A model generated the notes under the pieces. That model was given only the letters and a program-made list of their open reading frames with translations, was not told the DNA's origin and ran no database searches. Below, in pieces: positions 1 to 6,847 of a DNA stretch of 10,227 bases. Location of the stretch: contig JAGAPM010000071.1 of the NCBI GenBank assembly GCA_017623265.1, positions 1-10,227 on the forward strand. Reading direction: 5' to 3'. Position 1 is the first letter of the stretch. Every line of letters starts with the position of its first letter. A program made the position numbers and the translations under genes. The DNA comes from Lentisphaeria bacterium (GTDB taxonomy: Bacteria; Verrucomicrobiota; Lentisphaeria; Victivallales; UBA1829).

Positions 1-1065
1 CCGTATCCGTTCTTTGACGTTGTGATCCCGGTTACGATCGTTCCGCAGGAAGGTTCAGCGGCAGAAAAAGCCGGGTTGCAAGCGGGTGACCGGATCGTGA
101 AATTGAATGGTCAGGAAATCGGGCTGGATGAGTTTTTGTTGCAGATCACCGCAGCAAACGGCAAACCGCTGGTCATGGACTATGAACGAACCGATGGAAC
201 AACCGGTCAGGTGACCGTGATTCCGGAAAAGGGGCAGGGATATCTTTGCGGGATCACTTTTTCTGCGAACGGCAAATTGCTTGTGGATGAACTGATTCCC
301 GGTCTTCCGGCGGAAAAGGTCGTGAAGCCGGGTGACCGTATTCTGGCGTTGAACGGAGAAGAACTGACAACGACCGAAGCGTTTATCCAGGGCGTTCAGG
401 CGATGGAGGATAAACCGTTTACCGTGACGCTGCAGCGTGGCGGGGAAACGCTGACCGTGCAGCTTTATTCCGTTCCGCGGAATCAGATCGGCGTACAGTT
501 CCAGTTTCTTTCCCATCCGACACCGTTCGAACAGCTGACCAATGTGCTGGATCTCACCTGGCGTTCTCTGCGGAGTGTGGGTGCCGGAATCGGCAGAAAA
601 CTCGGTCTCGGCAGCGGTTATACCACTCTCGGACCCCAGCATTTCAGCGGACCTGTCGGGATCGGGCAGACTCTGTACCTTTCGGTCTATAAAGGCTCTC
701 TGATCCTCGGACTGAATCTGGTTGTGCTGATTTCCTTCAGTCTGGCGCTGTTCAATCTGCTGCCGATGCCGGTGCTGGATGGGGGGCATATTCTGCTTGC
801 CTGTCTGGAAATGATCTTCCGCAGACCGGTTTCCGCAAAAGTTCTGCAGCCCCTGACGATCGTTTTTGTGGTGATCCTGATCGGCTTCATGATATTTGTG
901 ACGATCTTTGATATCAAACGTCTTCTTCCAGCTGAAGCGGAACAGCAGGGCAGGATCATCGATGAATCAAATATGAAACAGGAAGAAAAAGTAAAACCTG
1001 TTGAAAAGAAAGAAATTCCGCAGATGCGCGCACTGCCGGATCCGGGGAAGGATGCCGTAAAATGA
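1..1065 (+). CDS. rseP: RseP-like site-2 intramembrane zinc metalloprotease, 3' part
   Basis: The reading frame is open from the first base, so the N-terminus, including the HExxH zinc site of this family, lies outside the window. About 354 residues are visible. In order they are a PDZ domain (roughly 10-75), a second PDZ domain (roughly 88-160, with the PGDRILALNG core), the GPVGIG motif near 217, and a membrane segment leading into NLLPMPVLDGGH near 252-263. The LDG aspartate of that motif is the third zinc ligand in S2P proteases. A last hydrophobic segment (about 283-303) is followed by a charged, lysine/glutamate-rich tail of about 50 residues, longer than usual. The family cleaves transmembrane substrates such as anti-sigma factors in the inner membrane. 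The stop overlaps the ispG start by 4 bases (ATGA), indicating translational coupling. In many bacteria the gene upstream is dxr, but that is not visible here. Confidence 0.93.
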   Translation, partial: PYPFFDVVIPVTIVPQEGSAAEKAGLQAGDRIVKLNGQEIGLDEFLLQITAANGKPLVMDYERTDGTTGQVTVIPEKGQGYLCGITFSANGKLLVDELIPGLPAEKVVKPGDRILALNGEELTTTEAFIQGVQAMEDKPFTVTLQRGGETLTVQLYSVPRNQIGVQFQFLSHPTPFEQLTNVLDLTWRSLRSVGAGIGRKLGLGSGYTTLGPQHFSGPVGIGQTLYLSVYKGSLILGLNLVVLISFSLALFNLLPMPVLDGGHILLACLEMIFRRPVSAKVLQPLTIVFVVILIGFMIFVTIFDIKRLLPAEAEQQGRIIDESNMKQEEKVKPVEKKEIPQMRALPDPGKDAVK

Positions 1066-2141
1066 GCCGCCGGATCCATGTCGGACAGGTGGCGATCGGC
1101 GATGGTGCGCCTGTTTCCGTGCAATCCATGACCAATACGCCCACGAAAGATGCGGCGCAGACTTTGACGCAGATCCGTGCCCTAGCGTCCTGCGGATGTG
1201 AGATCGTGCGGCTTGCTGTGCCGGATGTGGCATCGGCAGAGGCATTGAGTGAGATCGTTCCGGCGAGCCCGGTTCCCCTGGTGGCAGACATCCATTTCAA
1301 TCATGATCTTGCGTTGCGAGCCATTGCGGCGGGGATCCATGCTGTGCGGATCAACCCCGGGAATATCGGCAGTGACCGGAAGGTGCGTGAGGTGGCGGAA
1401 GCGGCAGGACATGCGGGTATTCCGATTCGTGTCGGAGTCAATGCGGGCAGTTTGCCTGCGGGTTTATATGAACGTTCCCTTGTGGAGTTCGGCGATCCGG
1501 AACGGGCATTGGCGTTTTCCCTTTGCGAAGCGGCGAAGGGTGAAGTAGCCCGTCTGGAGGCGTGCGGTTTTCATGATATTGCGGTCTCGCTGAAAGCCAG
1601 CAGTGTTCCGGTGACAGTTGCAGCGTACATGCTGTTCTCCGGTCAGAGTGATTATCCTTTGCATGTGGGGGTGACGGAGGCGGGAACGCCGTACCGCGGG
1701 ATCATTAAATCTGCGGCAGGAATTGGAACACTGCTGTTGAGCGGGGTCGGCGATACGATCCGTGTCAGTCTGACGGCGGATCCCTGCGAAGAAGTCCGTG
1801 CGGGGATCGCTCTTCTGGAAGCGATCGGGTTGCGGGAGACAAAACCGGAGATCGTATCCTGTCCCACCTGCGCCCGGACAGCGTATGATCTTTTCGGTAT
1901 GACAGAGAAAGTGGAGCGTCTTGTTGCGGACCTGAAGAGCAGCAGAAGATTGCGGGATGTACGCAAGATCGCCGTAATGGGCTGTGTGGTCAACGGCCCC
2001 GGCGAGGCGAAGGATGCGGATATCGGTCTTGCCGGAACAGGTGATGGTCGCATTATGATCTTTGAAGAAGGCAGAACCGTTGCGACGCTGTCAGAGGCGG
2101 ATGCGCTTGCTTATTTGCATCAATTTCTTGTTTTGAAATAA
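1062..2141 (+). CDS. ispG: 4-hydroxy-3-methylbut-2-en-1-yl diphosphate synthase (IspG/GcpE)
   Basis: This cytosolic iron-sulfur enzyme of the MEP isoprenoid pathway converts 2-C-methyl-D-erythritol 2,4-cyclodiphosphate to HMBPP. The 359 residues match the short, classical bacterial form rather than the longer form with an inserted domain. An N-terminal TIM-barrel part carries SVQSMTNTPT (19-28), PLVADIHFN, VRINPGN and RVGVNAGSL. The C-terminal part carries the cluster ligands Cys267 and Cys270 (CPTC) and Cys308. Glu315 of NGPGE has the same 7-residue spacing from the last cysteine as in E. coli IspG (Cys305/Glu312). The ATG lies inside the rseP stop (ATGA overlap), so it is probably translated by coupling. 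The end faces the kinase gene across one base, with no clear terminator. No key residue is missing. Confidence 0.97.
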   Translation: MSRRIHVGQVAIGDGAPVSVQSMTNTPTKDAAQTLTQIRALASCGCEIVRLAVPDVASAEALSEIVPASPVPLVADIHFNHDLALRAIAAGIHAVRINPGNIGSDRKVREVAEAAGHAGIPIRVGVNAGSLPAGLYERSLVEFGDPERALAFSLCEAAKGEVARLEACGFHDIAVSLKASSVPVTVAAYMLFSGQSDYPLHVGVTEAGTPYRGIIKSAAGIGTLLLSGVGDTIRVSLTADPCEEVRAGIALLEAIGLRETKPEIVSCPTCARTAYDLFGMTEKVERLVADLKSSRRLRDVRKIAVMGCVVNGPGEAKDADIGLAGTGDGRIMIFEEGRTVATLSEADALAYLHQFLVLK

Positions 2142-2142
2142 A

Positions 2143-3654
2143 TCAGATCTTATTTCTTGCTTCCTGCAGCGCAAATTTCAGCTGATCCGCCGTTTTGAAC
2201 CGGAATGTCTGGCGGTCATCCAAGGCGGAATCAATGACATTTGCGATTACTTTCGGCACATACGGATTGTAGTCCCAGAGCGGTGCAGGAGGATTTTCAA
2301 AGATCCGGTTGAGATTGGTCGGATCGGAAAAATTCCGGGGTGTTTTTCCTGTGAGCATGTAGAAAAGAGTGGCAGCCGTTGCCCAGACATCCACTTCCGG
2401 CTTGACATATTTATAATTGAGATACTGCTGTTTCGGGATAAAACCGAGGGTTCCGTAAAAATCGCCGGTACGAGTACAGCCGCTGATCCCTGCCATGTCG
2501 AATGCTTTTGCCAGTCCGAAATCCGAGATTTTTGCTGCGAGGCTGCCATCTGCCTGTTTGGTGAGGAAGATATTGGCTGGCTTGATATCCCGGTGGACAA
2601 GACCGTTTACCATGTACATTTGAGCGTCCAGGATCGACATATGTTCCATCCGGACATTGTGTGCATACTCCAAACCGTCCAGGATCTGACATGTCAGATC
2701 AAGAGCAGTGTTAAGTTTCAGTGTCATTCCGGTCCGGATCATGTATTCACGGAGTGACCCTTCCGGGCAGTAATCGAGAGCGAGGAAGAGGGCACCGCCG
2801 GTATAATCGCAATCCTTGAGTTCCACGATATTCGGATGTTTCAGCCCGCGCAGATTTTCAGCTTCCCGCATGAAGTCCTCACGGCACTGATCCTGTACAG
2901 CGATTTCCGGCAGCAGGATCTTGAGTGCGACCCGCTCCAACGTGTTGATATTTTCTGCGAGATAGACTGCACCGAGACCGCCGCGTCCGATGAGTTTGAT
3001 CACCCGGTAATTCTTGATCTGCAGTACATTCTGCCCCCGGCGAATCTCCATTTCCGGCATACGGAATGTTTTATTCATATCGTTTTGATTGTTGAGGCAA
3101 TCCGTGCAGATGAATGTATTGCAATCTTCATGCCAGACCTGACCGCTTTCCTGAGAGCTTGCGATCCGCTGACCGCAGACGGAGCATGTTTGAAAGAGGA
3201 CAGTTTTCGCAGCCGGAGCAGCGTAAGTTTCTTTGCCACCCCGGATGCAGTTATCACAGACCAGCCTGCTTGTGCGTGCGCCGGAACCGGGCAGAAGATC
3301 CGGCATTTCCTCACCGCAGATCCGGCACTTCCGTGCAGGGATCAGCGTGATCTCAAAGGCGTTGTGACCGATCTGAATGATGTTGCCGGAAGCCAGCTCC
3401 CTTGTCTGCGACTGTGGAAGTCTTTCCCGGTTGAGAAATGTGCCGTTTCTGCTGCCCAGATCGCAGATGCTTGCTTTCGGTGGTTTTATATCCAGCAGAC
3501 AATGATGGCGTGAAACGCCGTCACCAGCCTCATCAATGAGCCGCATCATGCAGCTTTCCGATCTTCCGACCATACAGAGCATGGGTTCATCGAACCGGTA
3601 TTTTGTACCTTCGAGAGGACCTTTGAGTGCAGTCAGCAGAACTTTGGCGGGCAT
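2143..3654 (-). CDS. FHA domain / zinc-ribbon / serine-threonine protein kinase
   Basis: The 503 residues have three parts. Residues 1-105 form an FHA phosphothreonine-binding domain (GRSESC, SRHH at 48-51, DLGSRNGTFLN at 65-75). Residues 110-186 hold two cysteine clusters that look like zinc ribbons: C110-x2-C113 with C133-x2-C136, and C157-x2-C160 with C183-x2-C186, plus His175 and Cys178. Residues 216-500 form a Hanks-type kinase with a glycine loop at 223-230, Lys245, Glu264, HRDIKPAN at 354-361 and DFG at 378-380, so it is probably active. Two features differ from standard kinases. About 17 extra residues precede HRD. The usual APE motif reads PKQ at 407-409, as in a kinase subfamily that has MPREQ-like sequences there. 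There is no transmembrane segment, so it should be cytosolic. The ATG at 3654 overlaps the end of the yraN-like gene by 22 bases and has a strong ribosome-binding site. The substrate is unknown; the FHA domain suggests self- or partner phospho-recognition. Confidence 0.92.
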   Translation of the reverse strand: MPAKVLLTALKGPLEGTKYRFDEPMLCMVGRSESCMMRLIDEAGDGVSRHHCLLDIKPPKASICDLGSRNGTFLNRERLPQSQTRELASGNIIQIGHNAFEITLIPARKCRICGEEMPDLLPGSGARTSRLVCDNCIRGGKETYAAPAAKTVLFQTCSVCGQRIASSQESGQVWHEDCNTFICTDCLNNQNDMNKTFRMPEMEIRRGQNVLQIKNYRVIKLIGRGGLGAVYLAENINTLERVALKILLPEIAVQDQCREDFMREAENLRGLKHPNIVELKDCDYTGGALFLALDYCPEGSLREYMIRTGMTLKLNTALDLTCQILDGLEYAHNVRMEHMSILDAQMYMVNGLVHRDIKPANIFLTKQADGSLAAKISDFGLAKAFDMAGISGCTRTGDFYGTLGFIPKQQYLNYKYVKPEVDVWATAATLFYMLTGKTPRNFSDPTNLNRIFENPPAPLWDYNPYVPKVIANVIDSALDDRQTFRFKTADQLKFALQEARNKI

Positions 3655-4076
3655 GGGAACTCCCTTCCTGTTTTCCGCAGATCCCGTGCGGGGATAAATG
3701 CTTTGCGGTGGTTCAGAGACCGGATGAAAAATCTTCCTGCCAGAACTTCAATCAGATCGAACCGGATCTTGAACGGCGGATCTTCCAACGCACGCATATA
3801 TGCCGCAGCGCCTCTGCGGATCCGTTTGATCTGGTGGAGCTTCAGGTTGTCGACCGGTGCGGGGATAAAGTCCGGACTCTTGCAGTATCTTGTTTTGACT
3901 TCCACGAAAACGATGGTCATGCCGTCTCTTGCGACGATATCGAGTTCACCGGCGTTTCCGATCCGGCAGTTTCTTGTGAGGATGGAAAAACCTTCCGATT
4001 TCAGAAGTGCAGCGGCGGCATTTTCGCCCCGTCTGCCCAGTTTTCTACTCCAACTTCTGAGACGGCGGAAATCCAT
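3633..4076 (-). CDS. YraN/UPF0102 family nuclease-fold protein
   Basis: The predicted product is 147 residues, close to the usual 115-150 of the family. It has the typical order of GRRGENAAAALL near 14-25, NCRIGNAGELDIVARDG in the middle, then IVFVEVKTRY. The Glu of the first motif, the Asp of ELD and the E-x-K of VEVK are the residues expected for a PD-(D/E)XK (Holliday-junction-resolvase-like) fold. The cellular role of the family is not settled, so I infer nuclease activity only from the fold. I chose the ATG at 4076. It follows the previous stop by 2 bases and has AGGTGA upstream, whereas the in-frame ATG at 4109 lacks a ribosome-binding site and would overlap the preceding gene by 31 bases. 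The 3' end overlaps the kinase start by 22 bases, so it sits in the same operon. Confidence 0.9.
   Translation of the reverse strand: MDFRRLRSWSRKLGRRGENAAAALLKSEGFSILTRNCRIGNAGELDIVARDGMTIVFVEVKTRYCKSPDFIPAPVDNLKLHQIKRIRRGAAAYMRALEDPPFKIRFDLIEVLAGRFFIRSLNHRKAFIPARDLRKTGREFPCPPKFC
3660..3669 (-). promoter_or_regulatory. Ribosome binding site of the FHA kinase gene
   Basis: AGGAAGGGAG lies 5 bases before the ATG at 3654, inside the 3' end of the yraN-like gene. This is an unusually long purine-rich Shine-Dalgarno. It fixes the kinase start and suggests independent, efficient initiation despite the overlap of the two genes. Confidence 0.7.
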
Positions 4077-4078
4077 GT

Positions 4079-4405
4079 TCACCTGCCTTTTCCGGCAAAA
4101 AGACCCCATGTCATATCATCGATCCGGAATGTGGCAAGAGTGCGGTAGCCTGCTTCGTAACGATGCGTTGTCAGCGCAATGATCTCATCATCCGAGTCCG
4201 CTTCAATGGGCGAAAAGACAAAATCAACGGGCTGGCTCTGTTCACATTCTTCTGCGAACACCATTACCGCCGGAGCTTCCTGCGGTGCATGGATCCCCAT
4301 AAAACGCATGGGGATCCTGCGTGTCATGGCACGGGAAAGGATCTTTGCCGCATCCTCCGGATCGTTGAGGATATCATCTTTTTCAATGGAGATGATGCGG
4401 ATCAT
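4079..4405 (-). CDS. Conserved-looking hypothetical protein, 108 residues
   Basis: I do not recognise this protein. It is small, soluble-looking and acidic in its first half and middle, with no signal peptide, membrane segment or cysteine cluster. It begins MIRIISIEKDDI and ends with a basic GKGR. A short stretch AMTRRIPMRFMGIHAP (27-42) is followed by an alternating beta-like region. The case for a real gene is context: its ATG overlaps the stop of the pyrophosphorylase gene by 4 bases (ATGA, 4402-4405), and its stop lies 2 bases before the yraN-like start. It is therefore almost certainly translated as part of this operon. A role linked to the pyrophosphorylase is possible but unsupported. 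Confidence 0.75.
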   Translation of the reverse strand: MIRIISIEKDDILNDPEDAAKILSRAMTRRIPMRFMGIHAPQEAPAVMVFAEECEQSQPVDFVFSPIEADSDDEIIALTTHRYEAGYRTLATFRIDDMTWGLFAGKGR

Positions 4406-5817
4406 TTTCCGAATGCTTTCACATCGCCGGCGGCGATGGTTACCGTGTTGTTCTTGAAGAATTCAATGGCATCGGCATCATCAAAGACCGAGCGGGGGGA
4501 AAGTTCCACGATGCAGTCCGGGGTACCGTCAGCCTTGCGGGGGATCTTGATTCCGGCGAGTTCCATTCTTCTTGCATCCCGGGCAACGAGCATGGCACGG
4601 CAGGATTCGGCGGAGTCCACGCCGGTGGCATTTTTGGTAGGCGCGAAGAGTTCTTCACGGCATCCCTCAAGGACCATGGTTTTTTCTGCGAGGGGCAGGG
4701 CATCAAAGATAAACGATTCCAGCTTGACAGCGTTTGTTTCCTCCGGCTTGACCAGCTCGCCGTTTTCATTGATGTATGCGACTTTTTTATCGGCACGGTG
4801 CCAGGGCATATGCAGCTGCCCATCGCAAGTCAGGCGTTCAATGAATTCGCGGCTGATGACATGGATCGCCGGACTTCCTGCGAGGAAGTCCAGAGTGCCA
4901 TCGGCTTTTCTGCGTTCTGCCAATTCTGCGGGCATGTCGCTGTATTCAATGATCTGAAGTCTGCCGCCGGTGATGCAGAAATTGCCAAGCTTTTCGTAGG
5001 GATTCGTTTTGGGGAGCATACGGGCGCTGATTTCGGAACCTTCCCGATGATGGAGCCCAATGAAGAGAGGATCGACCACCGGAACCAGCGGGTTGTCCAC
5101 CTGGAAATACGAAATATATTCTACACCGTTCGCCTTCATCTGCTCCAGCGCACCGGACTTACGGAGCGCCAGGAGGGTGCCGCCGTGACCGTTGGGGGCG
5201 AGAGCAAGGGTGTCTTTTCCGCCGAGAAGGAGCTGACCGTTGTATGCGATGGCAGGCATCATGCCCTGGGTGAAGAACATGATGTTTTCCGGATTCAGTC
5301 CGAAGAAGTTGTTTGCAGCGAAGAAATCCCGGGTCGGCTTATCGTTGAGTTCACTGGTCATGATGTACCAGTTGATGGGCTTGCCTGCCTTTTCCCCGGC
5401 ACGGGCAAGGCTTTCCGCGAAATACTGGAAAAGGGTCTTCTTGAGGACCGGGGTGATGGGATAAGTCCCTTTCGGACCGTCAAAGCCCAGACGGGTGCCC
5501 TGTCCGCCGGCAACGATGAGAGCGGCGACTTTTCCCTGTGCCAGCAGTTCATTTCCGACTTTTTCCGCTTCTGCATAACGGGCTTTCAGCGCATCCGTAT
5601 TGGCAGGGAAGGGGAAGAACGGGGCGGGGGTGAGGTCATCGGGGATTGCCGTTTCGGGCTTCTGGAAAACATATTCTTTGATGAGCCGGTCGAGTTCTGC
5701 CCAGTTGATTGCCTCCAACTGTTTTTCGATTGCCGCTTTGTCTGCAGGGGCTGCTTTTTCGAGAGCGGAGAGGAGAGAGAGCTGACCATACTGTTTCAAG
5801 GTGTCAGAGATCGCCAT
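4402..5817 (-). CDS. UDP-N-acetylhexosamine pyrophosphorylase-like protein (eukaryote-type UAP1/UDPGP family)
   Basis: The 471-residue product is a nucleotidyltransferase of the UDPGP type 1 family. These enzymes form UDP-sugars from UTP and a sugar 1-phosphate, here most likely N-acetylglucosamine 1-phosphate, in the cytosol. Visible motifs are the nucleotide-binding loop VAGGQGTRLGFDGPKGTYP at 102-120, LAPNGHGGTL at 206-215 (uracil/sugar region) and FQVDNPLVPVVDPLFIG at 238-254 (metal-binding Asp241). These match animal and fungal UAP1 more than bacterial GlmU or GalU. The sugar specificity is inferred; UDP-glucose or UDP-GalNAc cannot be excluded. I chose the ATG at 5817 because it has a good ribosome-binding site. 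The longer in-frame extension to 6030 would run through a terminator and into the neighbouring gene. It is the probable first gene of the operon. Confidence 0.9.
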   Translation of the reverse strand: MAISDTLKQYGQLSLLSALEKAAPADKAAIEKQLEAINWAELDRLIKEYVFQKPETAIPDDLTPAPFFPFPANTDALKARYAEAEKVGNELLAQGKVAALIVAGGQGTRLGFDGPKGTYPITPVLKKTLFQYFAESLARAGEKAGKPINWYIMTSELNDKPTRDFFAANNFFGLNPENIMFFTQGMMPAIAYNGQLLLGGKDTLALAPNGHGGTLLALRKSGALEQMKANGVEYISYFQVDNPLVPVVDPLFIGLHHREGSEISARMLPKTNPYEKLGNFCITGGRLQIIEYSDMPAELAERRKADGTLDFLAGSPAIHVISREFIERLTCDGQLHMPWHRADKKVAYINENGELVKPEETNAVKLESFIFDALPLAEKTMVLEGCREELFAPTKNATGVDSAESCRAMLVARDARRMELAGIKIPRKADGTPDCIVELSPRSVFDDADAIEFFKNNTVTIAAGDVKAFGK

Positions 5818-5825
5818 GGCAAAAA

Positions 5826-5833
5826 TCCTTTCT
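5826..5833 (-). promoter_or_regulatory. Ribosome binding site of the pyrophosphorylase gene
   Basis: AGAAAGGA lies 8 bases before the ATG at 5817 and is followed by a run of T. The same 13-base word (agaaaggattttt) with the same spacing precedes glyS, which supports both start choices. Confidence 0.7.
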
Positions 5834-5859
5834 GTGATTATTTGGAATCCTATACCGTA

Positions 5860-5888
5860 AATATAATACCGGAACCCGTTTTTCGCAA
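5860..5888 (-). promoter_or_regulatory. Probable sigma-70 promoter of the pyrophosphorylase operon
   Basis: On the minus strand TTGCGA (5883-5888, 4 of 6 to the -35 consensus) is separated by 17 bases from TATATT (5860-5865, 5 of 6 to the -10 consensus). It lies between the upstream terminator (5910-5951) and the start codon at 5817, the only place a promoter for this operon could sit in the window. An overlapping TATTAT at 5863-5868 is an alternative -10. Confidence 0.5.
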
Positions 5889-5909
5889 ATGAAAAATCGG
5901 AAAACGGAC

Positions 5910-5951
5910 AAAAAAAACAACACCGGCTCATGCATGATGCGCCGGTGTTGT
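5910..5951 (-). terminator. Rho-independent terminator after the glyS-lipoprotein operon
   Basis: An 11-bp perfect stem (GCCGGTGTTGT at 5941-5951 with ACAACACCGGC at 5917-5927) closes a 13-base loop. On the minus strand it is followed at once by eight T (complement of 5910-5917). The loop contains the 10-base palindrome TCATGCATGA. The hairpin begins about 23 bases after the stop of the last lipoprotein gene and separates this operon from the pyrophosphorylase operon. Confidence 0.92.
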
Positions 5952-5974
5952 GTAAAAACGGATCGGAAACAGAT

Positions 5975-6847
5975 TTACTTGACCATATCAGGCTCAAATT
6001 CCAGATCGGAAATGCTCTGATTGACCACATATTTCTTGAGGGTCAGCTGGGGTGCATCTTTGCTGTCCGTGGTGATGAAACCGGGGAATACGAAATCACC
6101 TTCCACGAAGCGGGAGCATTTGACGGTGATCGGATTTTTCGCAAGCCCGGAAATAGGCGTGACCACGTTGGAGATCTGGTGTTTCTTTTCGTCCGCAGAA
6201 ATGAAAACCGTCACCAGTGCGCTGTAATCTTTATCACCGAATTCCACATCGAACTTCCAGCAGCGCTGGTCATCCACATTGTGTTCCATCGGTTCACGGA
6301 TGGAGCCTTTTCCGGCTTTGATCTCATAATCAACAAGGGAGACTTTATTTGCTTTCTGTGCGAACGCCATGGTCATATCGTAGTTCAGGCGCAGTTCATT
6401 GATGTGTTCCGGAAGCGTGATGGGGGAATATTCGATCCCATCGGTGGAGGAGAAAGCCTTATTGCCATTGAGGATCTGAGCATAACGGACCGCACCGGAG
6501 TTGTCTCTGACCACGAATTTCATCCGTCTGCCGGGAGCAAACATGTAGCTGACCTTCATTGTGCCATCAAGAGATTCCATGTCATAAGCCAGCGTCATGA
6601 ATTTCTTCTGCTGGGCAACTGCGGGGATGTTGGCGAAGAGAGTCTTTGCCAGCGGCGAACTGTAAATACAGGTCTTGTTTTCAGCAGTGCCGGCTCTGTA
6701 CATTTCCATGCGGGATGCGATATCCTGCTCAATGGCATCGCGCACGGGGTCATCGATCGCGAAGAGTTTCTCTTCCTGACTTGAGGCACAACCGGCAAGA
6801 GCTGCCAGCGCTGCTGCGGAAAGAATTGCGTGAACAAACTGTTTCAT
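5975..6847 (-). CDS. Predicted lipoprotein, possibly LolA/LppX-like fold (second of pair)
   Basis: The 290-residue product starts with a lipoprotein signal peptide (MKQFVHAILSAAALAALAGC) with lipobox LAGC and lipidated Cys20. Ala at +2 does not signal inner-membrane retention under the Gram-negative rule, so an outer-membrane anchor facing the periplasm is likely. The rest is rich in short beta-like segments and resembles the half-barrel lipid carriers of the LolA/LppX group in general pattern, including a hydrophobic-polar ending near NQSISDLEFEP. That similarity is an impression, not a motif match. The start overlaps the stop of the preceding lipoprotein gene by 4 bases (ATGA) and has GGAGC just upstream. 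A strong terminator follows. No substrate can be named. Confidence 0.88.
   Translation of the reverse strand: MKQFVHAILSAAALAALAGCASSQEEKLFAIDDPVRDAIEQDIASRMEMYRAGTAENKTCIYSSPLAKTLFANIPAVAQQKKFMTLAYDMESLDGTMKVSYMFAPGRRMKFVVRDNSGAVRYAQILNGNKAFSSTDGIEYSPITLPEHINELRLNYDMTMAFAQKANKVSLVDYEIKAGKGSIREPMEHNVDDQRCWKFDVEFGDKDYSALVTVFISADEKKHQISNVVTPISGLAKNPITVKCSRFVEGDFVFPGFITTDSKDAPQLTLKKYVVNQSISDLEFEPDMVK

Noticed and set aside
55..789. Long open frame on the minus strand (244 codons)
   Set aside because: It lies wholly antisense to the RseP-like coding region, has no recognisable domain, and its sequence is typical of a mirrored reading of a real gene.
2135..2156. AT-rich inverted repeat as a bidirectional terminator
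   Set aside because: The 7-bp stem has almost no GC pairs and no T run follows on either strand, so it would be a weak hairpin at best.
2836..3513. Open frame of 225 codons on the plus strand
   Set aside because: It is antisense to the FHA kinase, which has clear domains and motifs throughout this stretch.
4077..4109. Longer start for the yraN-like gene at 4109
   Set aside because: No ribosome-binding site precedes it, and the extra residues do not belong to the family's usual N-terminus.
4798..5892. Open frame of 364 codons on the plus strand
   Set aside because: It is antisense to the pyrophosphorylase, whose motifs are intact; the long frame reflects codon composition.
5818..6030. N-terminal extension of the pyrophosphorylase by 71 codons
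   Set aside because: It would cross the terminator at 5910-5951 and overlap the lipoprotein gene; the ATG at 5817 has a proper ribosome-binding site.
5930..6784. Open frame of 284 codons on the plus strand
   Set aside because: It starts within the terminator hairpin and runs antisense to a lipoprotein gene with a clear signal peptide.
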